NCBI GenBank assembly: GCA_000934385.1 | Contig: KN880495.1 | Span: 53,394 to 117,393, forward strand | Length of the DNA: 64,000 bases | Direction: 5' to 3' | From: Cylindrobasidium torrendii FP15055 ss-10 | Taxonomy: Eukaryota; Basidiomycota; Agaricomycetes; Agaricales; Physalacriaceae | Part shown: one piece after another, positions 23,044 to 38,126 of the stretch | Layout of the letters: the number at the start of each line of letters is the position of its first letter | Numbering within the stretch: the first letter of the stretch is position 1 | Notes under the pieces: model-generated | Database searches by the model: none | What the model saw: the letters and a program-made list of their open reading frames with translations, nothing else | Told to the model about the DNA's origin: nothing | Translations under genes and position numbers: made by a program

Positions 23044-24261
23044 CTATCGTCCCCGCTCGAGGTCGGGGTCGCGATACATCATACGGCCACGGCCTTGCAA
23101 TTGTGTCAGTGTCAAGCCAGTCGGGGGTCACTGCAAACGCACCTTTGAGACGAACAGTACCATCCCCCGATTGTGCGTCCTGGTGTCGGCGCTTGGTCCT
23201 TTCCTCTTCCCTACGGCGCACTGCTTCCCGTGCAGCCTCTATGCGTTCATTCTCCTCTCTTTCCAACCTAAGATCGTATTCCTCCTCAGTTTCACCGGTG
23301 GGCATTCGCGGTACATCATCGGCGAGCTTCTTGCTTTTGCTTTTCCCGTGTTTCTTCTTCTTGGTCTTCTTGAGTATGCGCTCGGAGTCGGCACTTCTAG
23401 AGCGAGAACGGGAACGGGAACGGGAGGGAGAGTCTGACCGACGCTTGTCAATGGACTCTGAGCGGCCGCGTTTTGCTTTGAGATGATAAGAAATGTAGTA
23501 AGTATAACGAATGATGAACACAAACCTGGCACTGGTTTTCTCTGGAGCTCCAATTCCCCACAGCCAGATATTGTCACTGGCACACGGGGCCTATCCTTTT
23601 CATCGGTCTCAACATTCGCGATGCGCTCAATGACTTGCTCGTAGCCGCGGATGACGCGTCCAAATACAACATGTTTGCCTGGAAGATGTTATTGTACGTC
23701 TGGGTGGTCGTCGAACAGAACAGACCATTCAAATGAGGGCATTGGTTCAGCGTGACGAAGAACTGGGAGCCATTGGTGTCCGGTCCACGATTGGCCATAC
23801 ATAGGAGCCCTTCAGAGTCCAGCGGACGCGAGAGATCTTCGTCTGGGAAATAACCTCCGTAGATAGATACGCCGCCAGTTCCATTGCGCTTGGCAAAATC
23901 TGCAACAAAGGTCAGGGATTGGTAAGTAAAGTGGGAGATGAATGGGTCCTACCGCCACCCTGCACCATGAAGTTCTTGATGCACCGATGCATGGGGCTAG
24001 TCTTGTAGTAGAGTGGGATGCCTGCTTCGGTTGATCCCTTTTCGCCTGTGCAGAGCGCCCGGAAACTGGAAGACCGGTTAAACGGGCCAACAAAAGACGG
24101 GGCGCATACTTTTCGACGGTCCGAGGCGCGGTGTCGTCGTAGAGCTCGTAGAGCACCCTGTAGACAACGGGGTCAGAACGCGAAATCTGAGGGATCAGGC
24201 CCACGCACCTTCCTAAAGGTTGTCCATCTGACTCAAAATCCATAAAGACGCGAGGCCGCAT
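23044..24261 (-). CDS. peptidyl-prolyl cis-trans isomerase, cyclophilin with RS-rich tail
   Basis: Cyclophilin of the nuclear, splicing-associated (SR-cyclophilin/PPIG-like) type. The catalytic domain begins [24 protein letters not shown]. It contains [10 protein letters not shown], the catalytic Arg/Phe/Gln region ([14 protein letters not shown]), GGYFPDEDL, and [17 protein letters not shown]. It closes with [20 protein letters not shown]. The residue equivalent to CypA Trp121 is His (CPHLNGKHVVFG), which in other cyclophilins lowers cyclosporin affinity. After the domain comes an Arg/Ser repeat region ([17 protein letters not shown]), a Lys-rich stretch and a coiled coil ([22 protein letters not shown]), ending [10 protein letters not shown]. 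About eight exons. It is divergent from the Ras-like gene, 233 bp apart. Confidence 0.92.
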
Positions 24262-24494
24262 TTTGTGGAGGCGAACGGCGCGTTCTCGGCGATGGCAGCG
24301 GCAATGTCGCGACAGGGAGACCAAGCCTTAGCCTGGCCCAGAGTACGTACGCGCATATTTCCGGGCCGGTATTTTTAGGGCCTATATCTCATTTCCTCTT
24401 CTACGGCCATCTGCACACATCCCTATTTCTGTCTCTCCCTTAGAAGCTCGTTATCCACGACGAGCCAAAGCATTTCTTGCTTCCACGACCATTC

Positions 24495-25347
24495 ATGCGC
24501 CAGTTTAATGTCGTCGTGTTGGGAGGTGTGTGTGCATCGCATCGCGGTTGCTAGTCTCTGACAAGCTCGACTTGCAGCTGGTGGTGTCGGCAAATCTGCC
24601 TTGACTGTCCGCTACGTTCACCAAATCTTCAAGAACGAGTACAACCCTACAATACAAGAGGACTACCGACACACTGTAACTGTCGATGGAGAACCATGTT
24701 CTGTATGCCTCCCTGTGCATGCTCGTCCCACGCTCTCTGACCCCGTACTAGCTTGAGATCCTAGACACTGCCGGTGCGGAGCAATTTACCAATCTGAATG
24801 AAGTCTACATCCAGGTTATTACTATTCAAACGTCTTCCGTCCTCATGCTTATCATCTATCAGGCAGGGCAAGGCTTCGTCCTCGTATATAGGTTTGTCAT
24901 TTGCAACCCTATTTCTCCTTGTCTCAATCTTTTCTCCTCCTACCCCCCAGTCTAACACAAGAGGCATCTATCAAGGAGGTCGACAATTTACGCAGATCTA
25001 TCCAGCAAATCAAGGGTACAGAAACGGTGTGATTTTTTCTCGTGGGACTACTTTGACCATGCGACGCTGACACTTTCCGCCTTCAGAACATTCCGATCGT
25101 CGTTGTTGGTACAAAGCTTGATCTGAACAACGAGCGTGAAGTCCACAAGAACACTATCCATAATCTCGCGTCTCGATGGAATGTCCCATTCTACGAAACA
25201 TCTGCCAAACGAAACTGGCATGTCACCGACGCATTCGACGACCTGGTAAGGCAGATGCGGACACGTTACCCACACGCTACCTCCTCCCCGCGCAAAGGCA
25301 GGAAGAAGGCAGGGTCGCATAAGGATGGCAGCTGCATTATCATGTAA
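24495..25347 (+). CDS. Ras-family small GTPase with variant effector loop and Ala61
   Basis: Membrane-anchored signalling GTPase of about 200 residues. It starts MRQFNVVVLGAGGVGKSALT with an intact P-loop. The switch I/effector segment is EYNPTIQEDYRHTV, unlike the Ras/Rap consensus YDPTIEDSY. Switch II is DTAGAEQFTNL, so the catalytic Gln61 is Ala (Rap has Thr). G4 is VVVGTKLD and G5 ETSAK. The tail is basic (SPRKGRKKAGSHKDG), ending in the CAAX box CIIM for prenylation. DTAG-x-EQF is Rap/Rsr1-like, whereas the rest is Ras-like; a paralogous Ras clade of basidiomycetes is likely. Six exons. Confidence 0.88.
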
Positions 25348-25808
25348 CGCTCCCCATTCCCATTATCTCTGAGCACATTTGATTGATCCCTCCCATTTTT
25401 GACTTTTATCTGCACATTTACGACCCCATTATGCCTTGTGTATTCATTGCTGCATCGCGTTGACTCTCTTCTGCCCAATACTTTCTTACCCTGTGTTTCT
25501 TTTCTCGGACGTCTCGTCTCGACAACCTAACATACCCATCTGCGCTCGTATCTCTATCATACTTATGCGTCTTCGCTCTTTTACTTTATATTAGTGTATT
25601 GCTTTGGACTCAACCTATCTTTTTTGCCCTTGAGCCCTGTACGCTGCTAGGAATCTGACGCTGCTAAACCTGAATTGCCCATTCACGGCGGCCTCATGGG
25701 TGGCGTGCCGTTGCCGCCATGCGTGATCACATCCTATATGATGCCGGTCACGCGTGACATCAATTTTCACCTCTCTCCCTTCTACCCTCCCAAATTCTTC
25801 AACACAAA
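25348..25808. other. intergenic, pyrimidine-rich, no gene seen
   Basis: The 3' flank of the Ras-like gene and 5' flank of DBP2. The stretch 25490-25650 is strongly C/T-rich, as is usual for promoters of highly expressed fungal genes. No ORF is supported. Confidence 0.55.
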
Positions 25809-28250
<2,442 letters not shown>

Positions 28251-28520
28251 ACCTCCATACTGCCTTGGACCACTGACGCGATTGATCTGTCGCTCGTATA
28301 CTGACCTCTCCTCGGACTACGTTGTGTCGAATTCGTGTGACATAATAGAGGTGTAGACGTTTTCTAGACGTATTTCTGCGAGCCCATAGCTCGCTATAAT
28401 CCCCATGTACTTCCACTGTAATCATGACTTCGGATTTGTCTATTTGCGCGACGGGAGTTTGCTGTAATCCTCAAGCTCAAGTGGCATTGTCTAGTGATGG
28501 TATTGTATTGTATTTGGTGT

Positions 28521-30864
28521 CTACCGTTTCTCAGTCGTTGTCGTTGGAGTATCGTCTGCAACAAGCGTTCTCTGCTGCACGGCCAGAACCTGTCGGGAAA
28601 ACTTGCTATGCTCACGAATCTTTGGCCCGAAGAAGAACAGAACCTGGGCATCGACGGTGAATAACCAGCAAAGGTGCTAGTGTACTGCAGCCAACTCACA
28701 TAGGGAATGGGGATCAGGAGAGTCGCGATGCATGCGAAAAGGGTGCTGGCCCAGTGGTACCCCAGGGCTTTGTACATTTGGCGGGTGAAGAGAGGGAAGG
28801 ACATGGCGGCCATGTTACGACAGAGGCTTTGGCCTGCGAGCGCGGAGGATGCAAAGGGGCCGTATCTAGTAACGCAATGTGAATCTATTATGTTTACAAG
28901 GGAAGGGAAGACTGGACACTTACGCGTCGGCGAGATAGGTGAAGACGGCTAGGTAAATCACGAAGACTGCCCACATTAGGAGCTGTATTTGGCTCGGTTT
29001 CAGTAAACGTTCGAGAGGAATTTGGAGGAGACATACGACGATGCCGATGATGGGTGCGATCCAGTGTACGTACGAGAACGACGTCCAGGCGTAGATGAAG
29101 GTGCCGACGGGGAGGAGGATCGCTGCAGCGCAGGCGCCGTACAGACGGGACTCGGCACCGCGGATGGGGAAGTTTGTGCGGTACATGCGTTCTTGGTAAA
29201 AGTTGGTCAGGTATCCGAGGATTGTCGCGACACTGTGTAATACCAGCAATGAGCAAGATGTATAGAATGGGGATGAAATGGTAGATGAAGACTCGCTTAC
29301 AGGATGGCGACAAAGACGGTGCCGAGTTGACCAGAGTTGAAGTTGTAGAGCTCTTTGAAGATGATGGGGACAGATCTACGGAGGTGATTGGTGAGTTCAA
29401 TGAAGGGAACCATCATGGGAGATGTACGAACTCGAGTAATGCGAACATGACGCCCCATGCAAATGATATCCAAAGCTACGAAAAATGGTTATTGGAATGG
29501 GCTCAGAGTGCCATGAAGGAGGGCTCACACTGAAGCTTGACACAATAGGCTCGGTAAAGAGCAAGTCTATCATGGTCAGTATCAGTCCCTGAGTCCATTG
29601 TAACACCATGTTGATGCTCACAGAGAGGTCGGGTAGTAGATATCCAAATCAAGGTTCGCAGCTTGACATGCTCGTCCTCAATGCGTGCACGATATCTTGC
29701 ATCGCCTGTTTCCTTGCGTATTTTCACGGCCAATCTCCGAAGCAGCACGGAAGACCTCGTTTCTTTGAGGACGAATGGAAGGAGGACGAGATATAGAGCT
29801 GTCATACTGGATGAGCTTGTCAGTGAACAGGGCAAGCCCACCGAATTGCGCGTTCTCACATCATCATTATCCATTCAATCCACTTCCATCCAAGTTTGCC
29901 GTTCATCTCTGTCCAGCCACCCATGAGTGGGCCGACGGCGGACCCACCGATGGCTGCGACAGCGAAAAGTGCCATGGGCATGCCGCGACTATGTTGAGGA
30001 AATTTGTTCAGCCATCATTGGAAACAATGAAATGAATTACTGATGCTCACTCTTTGGGCGCCCAGATGTCCGCTATTGTCCCAGACACCAATGTCGCCCA
30101 AGTGCTCCCAAAGCCACCTTGCAAGAAGCGTCCGACGAGGACGGCCGCAGAGTTAGGTGCCCTGTGCATGCATCAGCTGCTCATGTTTCGATAGGAAAGG
30201 GATGTGAGGAAACAAACATACAATGCGATGAGCAAAAACATCAACAGGAAACCACCTGCAGACACGAAATACAACGGCTGCCGGCCAACCTCTTCAGAGA
30301 AACTGGACGTCACTAGTGGGACGACGCCAAACCCGAGCTGGTACAGACTCAGGCCGACGGTCGCGCGAAAGTCTGTACACCCCAGATCCGTACACATCGT
30401 TTGATACCCCATGCTATACGCCGTGGCGGTCATCGCTGCATATCCCCATTCAATGCGGGGTAAGGAGACGGCGAGGGAAAGGGAAAGGAGACGCACAGGC
30501 AAGGAGGGTAGCATACGACGACAGAATAGTGATAGCCCACTTGCGCGCGTACGAGAACTGCATGGGATCCCGGGGGTCATTCTGTCCGAATTCGACCTAC
30601 ATGCCATTCGAGTCAACTCTTCGCCAGTTGAACCCCCGCGCACGGGGGAGAACGCACATATAATGGCCCTTGTCCAGTTTCTTCGTCCCCCGCGGTCGCT
30701 TCCTTGTCGGCGCCTTTGAGATCCAAGCTGGCGCGCGGGTCTATGCCATCTGTCTTTGCCTCGTCCAGGCCTTTGATCACCAAGCCCTCGACTGGCGTTG
30801 ATCCCTCGGGCAGGCGCTCGTCAATGTCGTTCGCTGGCACCGGTCCTCGTGCGTGACTCGACAT
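28521..30864 (-). CDS. major facilitator superfamily transporter, DHA1 (polyamine/drug:H+) type
   Basis: Plasma-membrane proton antiporter with a cytoplasmic N-terminus and 12 predicted helices. It starts MSSHARGPVPANDIDERL; a hydrophilic N-terminal tail runs to VEFGQNDPRDP and SYARKWAITILSSYATLLAC (TM1). The DHA1 signature in TM2-3 reads GLSLYQLGFGVVPLV ... SEEVGRQPLYFVSA. Later helices include VLVGRFLQGGFGSTWATLVSGTIADIW and FASSALAGQSLCRNMAAMSFPLFTRQMY, the latter typical of the TPO/Mfs1.1 group. The C-terminus is FFFGPKIREHSKFSRQVL ... TTTTEKR. It is cut by many short introns. The substrate is not visible. The start was taken in the first exon, joined by an intron carrying an in-frame stop. 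Confidence 0.88.
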
Positions 30865-31138
30865 GGGGGAGAAAGCAAGAGTGCGACGAGGCGTAAACTT
30901 ATTTCCGGACTCAAGATAGCCCGCACAAACACATCGACATGCAACTGTATTATAAAGCGACTGTCTTTTTTTGCCGGAAACGGCGTCACCGCACCGGCAA
31001 GCGAGTGCACGGAACATGGGAACAACGTTCGAATGGAAAGTGGCATCGAGGTTCATTATATGGGTGTGTAGACGACAAGTAGTGAGTGGAGATCCATAAA
31101 CGTGAACGCAATATAAGTAATAATATTCATCTAAAGCC

Positions 31139-34132
31139 CTAGAATATCCCACGGAACAGCCCACGATTTCGTCTTTGGGCAGGCTGTGGATCCGTCCGCA
31201 ACGTAGAGAGACTCGTCAACTGCTTCATCACCTACGGCAGGTTAGTCAATCATATTTGCACCACTGCGAAGGTAAGGTCCCATACCTCCTCGAGCTTGTC
31301 CTTCCTCTCCTGTAGGTCCAAGTGAGCCTTGACCGCGGGGTTCTCGCTTGCGAATTGCACAATCTCCTTGCGGTCCAAGTCATACAGTAAACGGCTGTCA
31401 ATCTCTCTTGGGAACTACGGTAAAGTATTAGTGGCATCCAACTTCGAGAGAACGCAAAGACTTGCCTGGTAGAAGAACTGGTCAAGGAGCTCAATGTTGA
31501 TGAACATAGTCGACGTGTAGGCAAGCTTGTCCGCGACGACATTCAAGAAGGCTTCGGGGCACAAGGAGTCATTATCAGGCCCGGCACGACATCTCTTGGA
31601 CTTGAGTGCCGCCAACCGGAGTTTCAAAACCGACAGCCTGTCGTTGTACAGCAGCGCTTGTCTCGCTGCAGAGAATGAGCCCCAACCACAAAATACAAAA
31701 GATCACTGACCATCTAAGACCTGCGCAGCGGGATATTTGTAGTTTTCGAGAGGCAATGGTGGTGGCGGCGGCTCCCGTGCAGCCTTTGCCTTCGCGCGCC
31801 GCTCCTTGTCCTCTTGCTCCAACGAACGAACATAACCAATGAGGTAACCCAATCTCCTGCTCCCCCCAACCTTCTTCCGGATGTCCTTCAACTTTGTCTC
31901 GCACATCGTCACCTCCTTCTCGAACAAATCGACAGACTGCGTCCTGCCAATCTCCCACTCGCGCGGGTCGACCTCGACCTCATACTTGTATGGCTTGATA
32001 CAGTTCTCCACTTGGTCTGCCGTGACACCAATGCGGTCGCGAAGAATGGCGTGAGAGAACTCGATAAGACGGTCAGCGGTGCTTGGATGGTGGTTGAAAG
32101 GCTCGCCAGCGGCGATGGAGTCAATGAGCCCCCGAAGACCATCGGCGACGAGAAGGGTAGCATCACGACCAACTCCAGACTTGGTAAGGAGTGACGAGGC
32201 AGCTTCGAGCTTGTGTTGCCAGAATGCATCAACATCTTGCGGCTTGATCTTGGGGTCCGCCGCAATGTCGCTGAGCTCTGGTGTCCTTTTCTCCAGCCAG
32301 TAAAGCTGCTCCAGAACGTCCATGACCTTGTCATCAAGCATGGCCTTCAGTTTCTGGCGAATGATAGGCTTTTTGAACTGTTGAGTAGCCTCCTTGAAGC
32401 GGGCCTTGAGGGCATCCATAGTCTCGGCAACATACGACTCTGCACTGATGCGGCGGTCATTGTACTGGACCTTGAACTGGTATGTGGCTTCTTCGAGCTC
32501 AAGCTGGACTGCGTTGGTGATGCTATGCAAGGAGGATGCCATCGACGACTCAAGAACATCCATGAGACGCTTGCGCAATGTGTCGGTTCCGACCATCAAC
32601 GAATTGGTCGCCCCGAAAGCAGCGCGGTTGTTGGAAAAGAAATCCGCCTCCGCTTGTCGTACGATGGTTCCAGGCTTTGCACCAGCCGACTTGGAAATGA
32701 CACCAACATATCCGAGGTGCAGAGGGTAGCGATTACCAGCCAGAATCGAGGCGCCCTGTTCTGGCGGAACGAGATCCATCTTCGTCACGACACCGATAGT
32801 GCGCAGCCCGAGCGGGTCGACTTTGCGACTGGCACGTAGTGCAGGAGAGTTTGCAAGATCGACGTCAGCCGCGCACACAGCGAGGATAAGGTTGGGCTCC
32901 TGGATGTATCTGTTGCACAAGTCGGAGATCTTTTCCCTGAGCGACTCGGGCTGGTCCATTGATGCGATTTGCACGTAGCCAGGAAGGTCAATCATAGTCA
33001 AGTCGGGGACGTTGGGTGAGTAGATGCGGAGGTCGATAGGGTCGTTTGAAACAGCCTGGTCGGCGGGCACAGCAAGATTGAGGTCGGTGAGGACCCGCTG
33101 GATTTCAGAGAAGCTCTTGACTTTGCCGAGTCCAAGTGCGGGGAATTCGCCATATTCCTCCGAGGGCTTTCCAGCTGAAGGCGGGGTGTGTACAAGCGTT
33201 AACTCGATGGGTCGCCGTGTAACCATATTGTTGCCTCTGAATGAACGTCAATATGCAGCTACTTCGTCGGAGAGTGTAACGCACTTGGGCAGAAACTCAT
33301 GTCCAACGATAGATTCGAGTACAGAACTCTTTCCGGAGCTTTGGCTGCCAATGACGACGATGCTGGGCAGTTTGAGAGTGTCGCTTTGGTCGATACTGAG
33401 TAACATTGTCCGTATCTCAATGAGCTTGCGGGTGAGATGCATAAGACCATTTTGACGCGCGTCCAAGCCAGTAGTTTCGTTGGAAATTGGCTCCGACGGC
33501 GAGGACATTGTTGCAGCAACAAGAGCAGCAATCGCAGCCTCGTCTCGTGGGGGCTTGCCGTTCGACTTTCCCTCGCCATCCGTGTTGCCCTTCCCACCTT
33601 CACCCTTATCCTTCCTGGAGAATAGATCGGCAAAGAACTGTTTGGTTTCGTCGGGGACTTGGGGCAGGTGCAACTGGCTTAGTCGGTCCGTGACAGCTTG
33701 GACGCCATCTGACGCGCTATCATACACGTCGGAAACAGTGTCCTTGGCCGAGTCTATCCAACCTTGCGAAGTCTTGCGTAGCTCTGAGAAGGTAAGAACC
33801 ATGCGGAGAATTGCAACGCATAGCGCACCTTCAATCTTGTAATTGGCATACCCAAACGTCCCAGCTCCCACCGTCACGCCCGCAATTGGAATACGGAAGG
33901 CTCGTGCAACGAATCGAGGTATGGAAGAGTACGAAATGGCGCGTACATGCATCCGTCGCATACTGGCATACTGGCTGGCCGAATACCGATTCTTCAGTGA
34001 TCCCGAGGCGTACAGAGTCCCGAACTGGCGGTGTACCGGCCGCGAGCGCGCCAGTGCCATCCGTGACTTGCCAAGGACGGCATTCTTCTGTGCGCGCGCA
34101 ACCGAAGCCAGCGGTCGTCGTAGTGAAAGCAT
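31139..34132 (-). CDS. MGM1: mitochondrial dynamin-like GTPase Mgm1 (OPA1 homologue)
   Basis: Inner-membrane fusion GTPase of about 900 residues. The N-terminus is Arg-rich ([16 protein letters not shown]), a matrix-targeting presequence. A transmembrane segment follows ([20 protein letters not shown]). The second hydrophobic/rhomboid-cleavage region expected in this family is not obvious to me. The GTPase domain shows G1 [13 protein letters not shown]2 in [13 protein letters not shown]3 [11 protein letters not shown] and G4 VVTKMDL. The middle/stalk region ([22 protein letters not shown]) and the C-terminal effector domain ([22 protein letters not shown]) follow. It ends [12 protein letters not shown]. 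Few introns: most of the protein lies in one 1.5-kb exon. Loss of Mgm1 in yeast fragments mitochondria and loses mtDNA. Confidence 0.95.
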
Positions 34133-34677
34133 GATACTGAGTTACAATTGCCGCGCACTGTGTGCCGACAAATGACGGTCGGCGTTGCCGTAATCAAACG
34201 TGACTGTGAAGCGTCACGCAATTAACACCGAAACAGTGTGTTGCTTTGAACCAAACAAGTACAATGCCGCGATGTAGTCTACAAAGTACAAACGAGAAAA
34301 CCATGTTCGAAATTGGACCTCACAAAACATCTTTGTGAACTCCCTGTCTGCTGTCAAGCTTAAATAAACCCTGAAATAAAGACCCGATTCAGTGTGCTCT
34401 CACCGCAATTTTTCTCACTCTCGAGTGTGCACGACGCCATCCACGACCAGGGAAGCGAGAGCTTTAGAACGGCTATCTATTCTGTACTCCTTTGGCTCAA
34501 AGAAGACGGTGCTTGGCTTGCTTTGAATCTGTCCAAATACTCACACATCGCGTCGTGTGACTTGCAATGAAGAAGCATGTAACCATAAATACCAAATAAA
34601 GACAGACAGCGTAATATGTACTCAATCATATAGCAAACTCATTCATCCATTATAAACAGCATAAGCCACTCAAACAC
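34133..34677. other. intergenic, no gene seen
   Basis: The MGM1 promoter and chitinase 3' flank. AT-rich, with no ORF over 60 codons that looks real. Confidence 0.6.
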
Positions 34678-36063
34678 TCAGAAGCTCGAGCGAACCTTCC
34701 TCATTCCGTGGCGCTTCGCAGCACCAGTAGGAACGGCCATCTTGTCAGCGATATGGCGGGAGTCCGTGGCAGTGGCAGGCAGCGTCTCCGCAGGGGACAT
34801 TGCGACCTGGGTGACGACCGACGTTCCATTCGAAGAAAGCGCACCCTTGACGGTCTGGTCAATACGGCCGTTCGCCCACGCCTGCGAAGCATCCCAGAAC
34901 ATGACACCGCCGAAGGAGGTGTACTTCTCGCGGGTCTCGACAGCAATGGTGGAGAGCGTAGCGGCGTCGACATAACCAGAGCCGGCGGCGGTAGAAGAGG
35001 CGGGAGCACCAATGAAGATCTTCACGTCCTTGTTGGGAGAGGTGTTCTTGGCCCAGTCATCCCACTGCGCGAAGTTCCATGCGTTCTCGTTGGCGTAGTT
35101 TTGGAGACCACAGTAGTTGTTGTAAAACTGGGGGCTGGTAAGTAAGGGGGCTAAGGGTACTAATGGGAAATGCATACCTGGACGTAGATGGCATCCATCT
35201 CGACCGCGTTGATGACGTCGCCAAGGTAGGCGTCGGGGAAGACACATTGGGGAGCAGCGCTCAGGTATGCCCTTCAAAGCCTTTAGAGTGTTTTCGAGTA
35301 ATACACGAGTGGACTCACGATCCACCAGCATCTGAAGCGATAGACTTGAGCTTCTTTGCGAAAGCTGCAAATCCAACGCTAGATCCACCCTCGATATCGA
35401 GGTCGACACCATCGAGGACAGCGTCACCGAAGGGACGAACAGTGCTGAAGAAAGACAAAGGTCAGGCGACATCCCAGCTGTATCTGTCGAACATACCTTT
35501 CGCCACCCATGAAGACGTTCCAGATGGTCTCGGCAAACGTCTCCGCCTGAGCATCGTCGGTGAAGGTAGCAGAGCCAGTAGCACCACCAAGCGAGAGTGT
35601 GACAAGCTTGCCCTTGTCCTGGCAAGTTTTGATGTCCGCTGCCATCGAGGTGCAGTCTGGGAGGGCACTACCTTCGAGCATCCCGTTGTCAACGTTGTTG
35701 CAGGACTAAACTAGATTGAGTCGCTTTGTGAGATGTCAAAGAGAAAAACACACGTTGGCCATGTTGAGCTCAGGGAGATCTCCCGTAGAGAAGAACACAT
35801 TCACAAAAGCAAGCGGGACGACATTGATTGTGTCGTCGTCGCAGTAAGTGGCAAGGTTCTTCTGCCAGCCAGCGGTGTCGGGGTTTGCAGCGCCGTAAGA
35901 GTTCTGTCCCCAGTACATGACGACCTGTATACTGAGTTAGCACAATTACGAGCTTCACATGAGGGGAGCATGCATTGTCTGTGGCAGCAGCATCGTAGGC
36001 AGCGACCGAAGAAGCGGCGATAGCCATGGCGGCAACGGCTGTGAGAGAGAACGAAGAGACCAT
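34678..36063 (-). CDS. GH18 class III chitinase, secreted
   Basis: Secreted endochitinase that hydrolyses beta-1,4-GlcNAc polymers in the cell wall. A signal peptide is visible ([22 protein letters not shown], cleavage likely near AYDA). The class III fold starts [12 protein letters not shown]. The substrate-binding strand is [18 protein letters not shown]. The catalytic DxxDxDxE motif is intact as [11 protein letters not shown]. Further conserved pieces are [39 protein letters not shown] and [13 protein letters not shown] short Ser/Thr/Ala tail follows, with no clear chitin-binding domain or GPI signal. Seven or so exons. A minus-strand TATATAA lies at 36195-36201, about 130 bp upstream. Confidence 0.95.
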
Positions 36064-37036
36064 CTTGTAAGAAGTGAAAGAATGGGAAGGCAAAAGTGCT
36101 TCAAAAGAAGGTGAAGGTGGAAGAGAAGGAGCAAAAAAGGTAGCTCGAACTATGGGTTGAATGAATTCTGGAGATAAACAGATACAAGGAGAGGTTATAT
36201 ACCAAAGGAGTCTGTCGTTATTCTGTCAAGGTGACATCGAGACACCGTATTCGGTTTTAGGCTCCTGTGGTTTCATTACAGTGTTCCTCGTGTGTACTTG
36301 GGCTGATACTGGGGACACCATGGGGAACAGTGACCTGCGACGGGGTTACCGTCGCTGCATACATGGGAAGATGTGGGAAACAAACCGATCGTTCTCGTGC
36401 TTGTTCGTGGTTTTCTTTCTGTTCCTGTCTTCTACTTGAACATTTGGCTGATCTAGCAAAACCAAAACGTACCATCAAGCAGATGTAACTGCAGCACATT
36501 GTTGGATGGCGATTCGGCAAGGCCATTTGATCCGATAGTCTGCAACAGAGCAAAGCCAGAGCGCGCGATAAGCACCTCGCCCGACGCCCTTCTATGTAGG
36601 ATCTCAGGATGCCGTCCCAGTCAGACTCCTGTGTGAAGCAAGCATAGGGATAACATCCAAAAACCAGAATTGTTTGTATACTTCTTGCAGAATCACTGAA
36701 TTTGTTCAGTGTTCTACGCAAGTTGTACAACATCACCAGGAAACGGCGCGAGAAGCCGCGGCATAAACCTCGGGTTGCACTCGTTCTACATGTTTGATAC
36801 ACCGCGGGATTTACACGCTGCGAAATCTGAAGACAGACAGGGTAGCCTTGGTTTGCAGTCTTAAAGGTCCAGCCCATACTGACCAGGACGAAACCGATGA
36901 GTTTTGGTCAAGTGACGGTGGCACTGAACATGGCTTCTTCAAGGCGAGAAATCGGCTGCTAGATAGGTTTGGGATGCGATGGCTCAGAGAGAGAAGTTCC
37001 ATGGAATAGATAATGACACAACAGGGAGGAATACTA
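36064..37036. promoter_or_regulatory. chitinase promoter region and SCP2 3' flank
   Basis: Contains the probable chitinase TATA box (minus TATATAA, 36195-36201). A 206-codon minus frame at 36257-36877 begins with ATG but has no recognisable domain and overlaps the promoter, so I did not call it. Confidence 0.5.
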
Positions 37037-37641
37037 CTACAACTTGGCCTTGACAGTCTGCGCGTCGTGGTCAGCCGAGAACTGCATTCAGTCCACATGT
37101 TACGCACTTTCAAGACGCCATCAAGCTTGGTGGCAAGCATAATGTTGCCCTTTGCCTTCAGCTTGCCGCTCATGAATGCCTTCTGGCCAGTAGTCTAGGC
37201 ATCGAGTGTAAGCGGGACATCCATCAGCCAGCACAGGCGCATGAACGACTCACCTTGCCCGCCGCGAGGTCGCTGAACGTCTCGTCCGCCATAGTCAAAG
37301 TGATGTTCGGCTTTCCGACGGGGGAGGCGCCCTTGGTGACCTTGCCCTCGTTCTTGAGGTCAATCGTCCATGTCTCTTCCGTCCCCTCCGCGTTCTTCAA
37401 CTTGATCTCAAAAACACCCTTGACCTGAGGTGCCGCCGCTGAGTGAGCTGTCGTGTAAATCGCGAGGGAAGCGGCAGCACACACCTTGTTTATCTGGTCC
37501 TTCTTCTCTTTCTCGCTGAGCGCGGCGAACGTTATACCGAGGGCAGCAATGAACTCGGAGGACTGTTCACCAAGTTAGAATGAGTAACATTGGCCGCAAA
37601 ACGTTACACACCTTGAAGCCGTCAACTTTGAGATCAGACAT
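37037..37641 (-). CDS. SCP2 sterol-carrier domain protein with peroxisomal AKL tail
   Basis: Small lipid-binding protein of about 130 residues made of a single SCP2 domain. It starts MSDLKVDGFKSSEFIAALG. The core reads KGVFEIKLKNAEGTEETWTI, KNEGKVTKGASPVGKPNITL and TMADETFSDLAAGK. It continues TTGQKAFMSGKLKAKGNIMLATKLDGVLKT and ends VKAKL, a PTS1-type tripeptide (AKL). Five exons. The family binds sterols and fatty acyl-CoA. The C-terminal signal implies a peroxisomal matrix location, as in yeasts with free-standing SCP2 proteins. The last exon is only a few codons long, so the targeting signal depends on correct splicing of that intron. Confidence 0.9.
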
Positions 37642-38126
37642 CGTGTTCTATGAGGTGTTGTTGTGGTAGTTTGTACAACGGAAGAGGTGGGCAAGTGGTA
37701 GGAAGGCAACCGCGTCGGTCCAATATAAGGCGGGGTAAAGCCAGCGGTAATCAATCTACATCCGAACGGCCGATTTTTCACGTGCATACACTTTACGTCA
37801 TATTTCGGTCCGGGGGCCGAACTCTGTCCATTGCGAGAGCCACAGCGAAAAATGCGCTGCCAATACTGTATTCCAGCCTTCGCTGTGTCCATGGCCACTC
37901 CCTTTGACGAGGCGCAAGAATGCCTAAAAGAGGTGACATGGTCTCCATCCAGAACCACCTACTTCACCTTCGTCCCCATCCCTTATTTTACCTCTTTCAC
38001 GCTGGGTCGTACCAGGACTCCGCCCTTGATAAACACATGTAGCATCCGGAAAAGAAAACATTAACATGCCGCGAAGATACACTCCAATCCTGCGCTAGAT
38101 ATAGTACGCTATACATAAAAAGTCCA
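37642..38126. other. intergenic, no gene seen
   Basis: The SCP2 promoter and the 3' flank of the SERINC gene. No supported ORF or repeat. Confidence 0.6.

Noticed and set aside
23390..23440. Simple-sequence repeat near the cyclophilin tail
   Set aside because: It encodes the Arg-Ser repeat of the protein, so it is coding rather than a satellite.
36257..36877. 206-codon minus-strand ORF upstream of the chitinase
   Set aside because: Has an ATG but no recognisable motif and overlaps the chitinase promoter and SCP2 3' flank.
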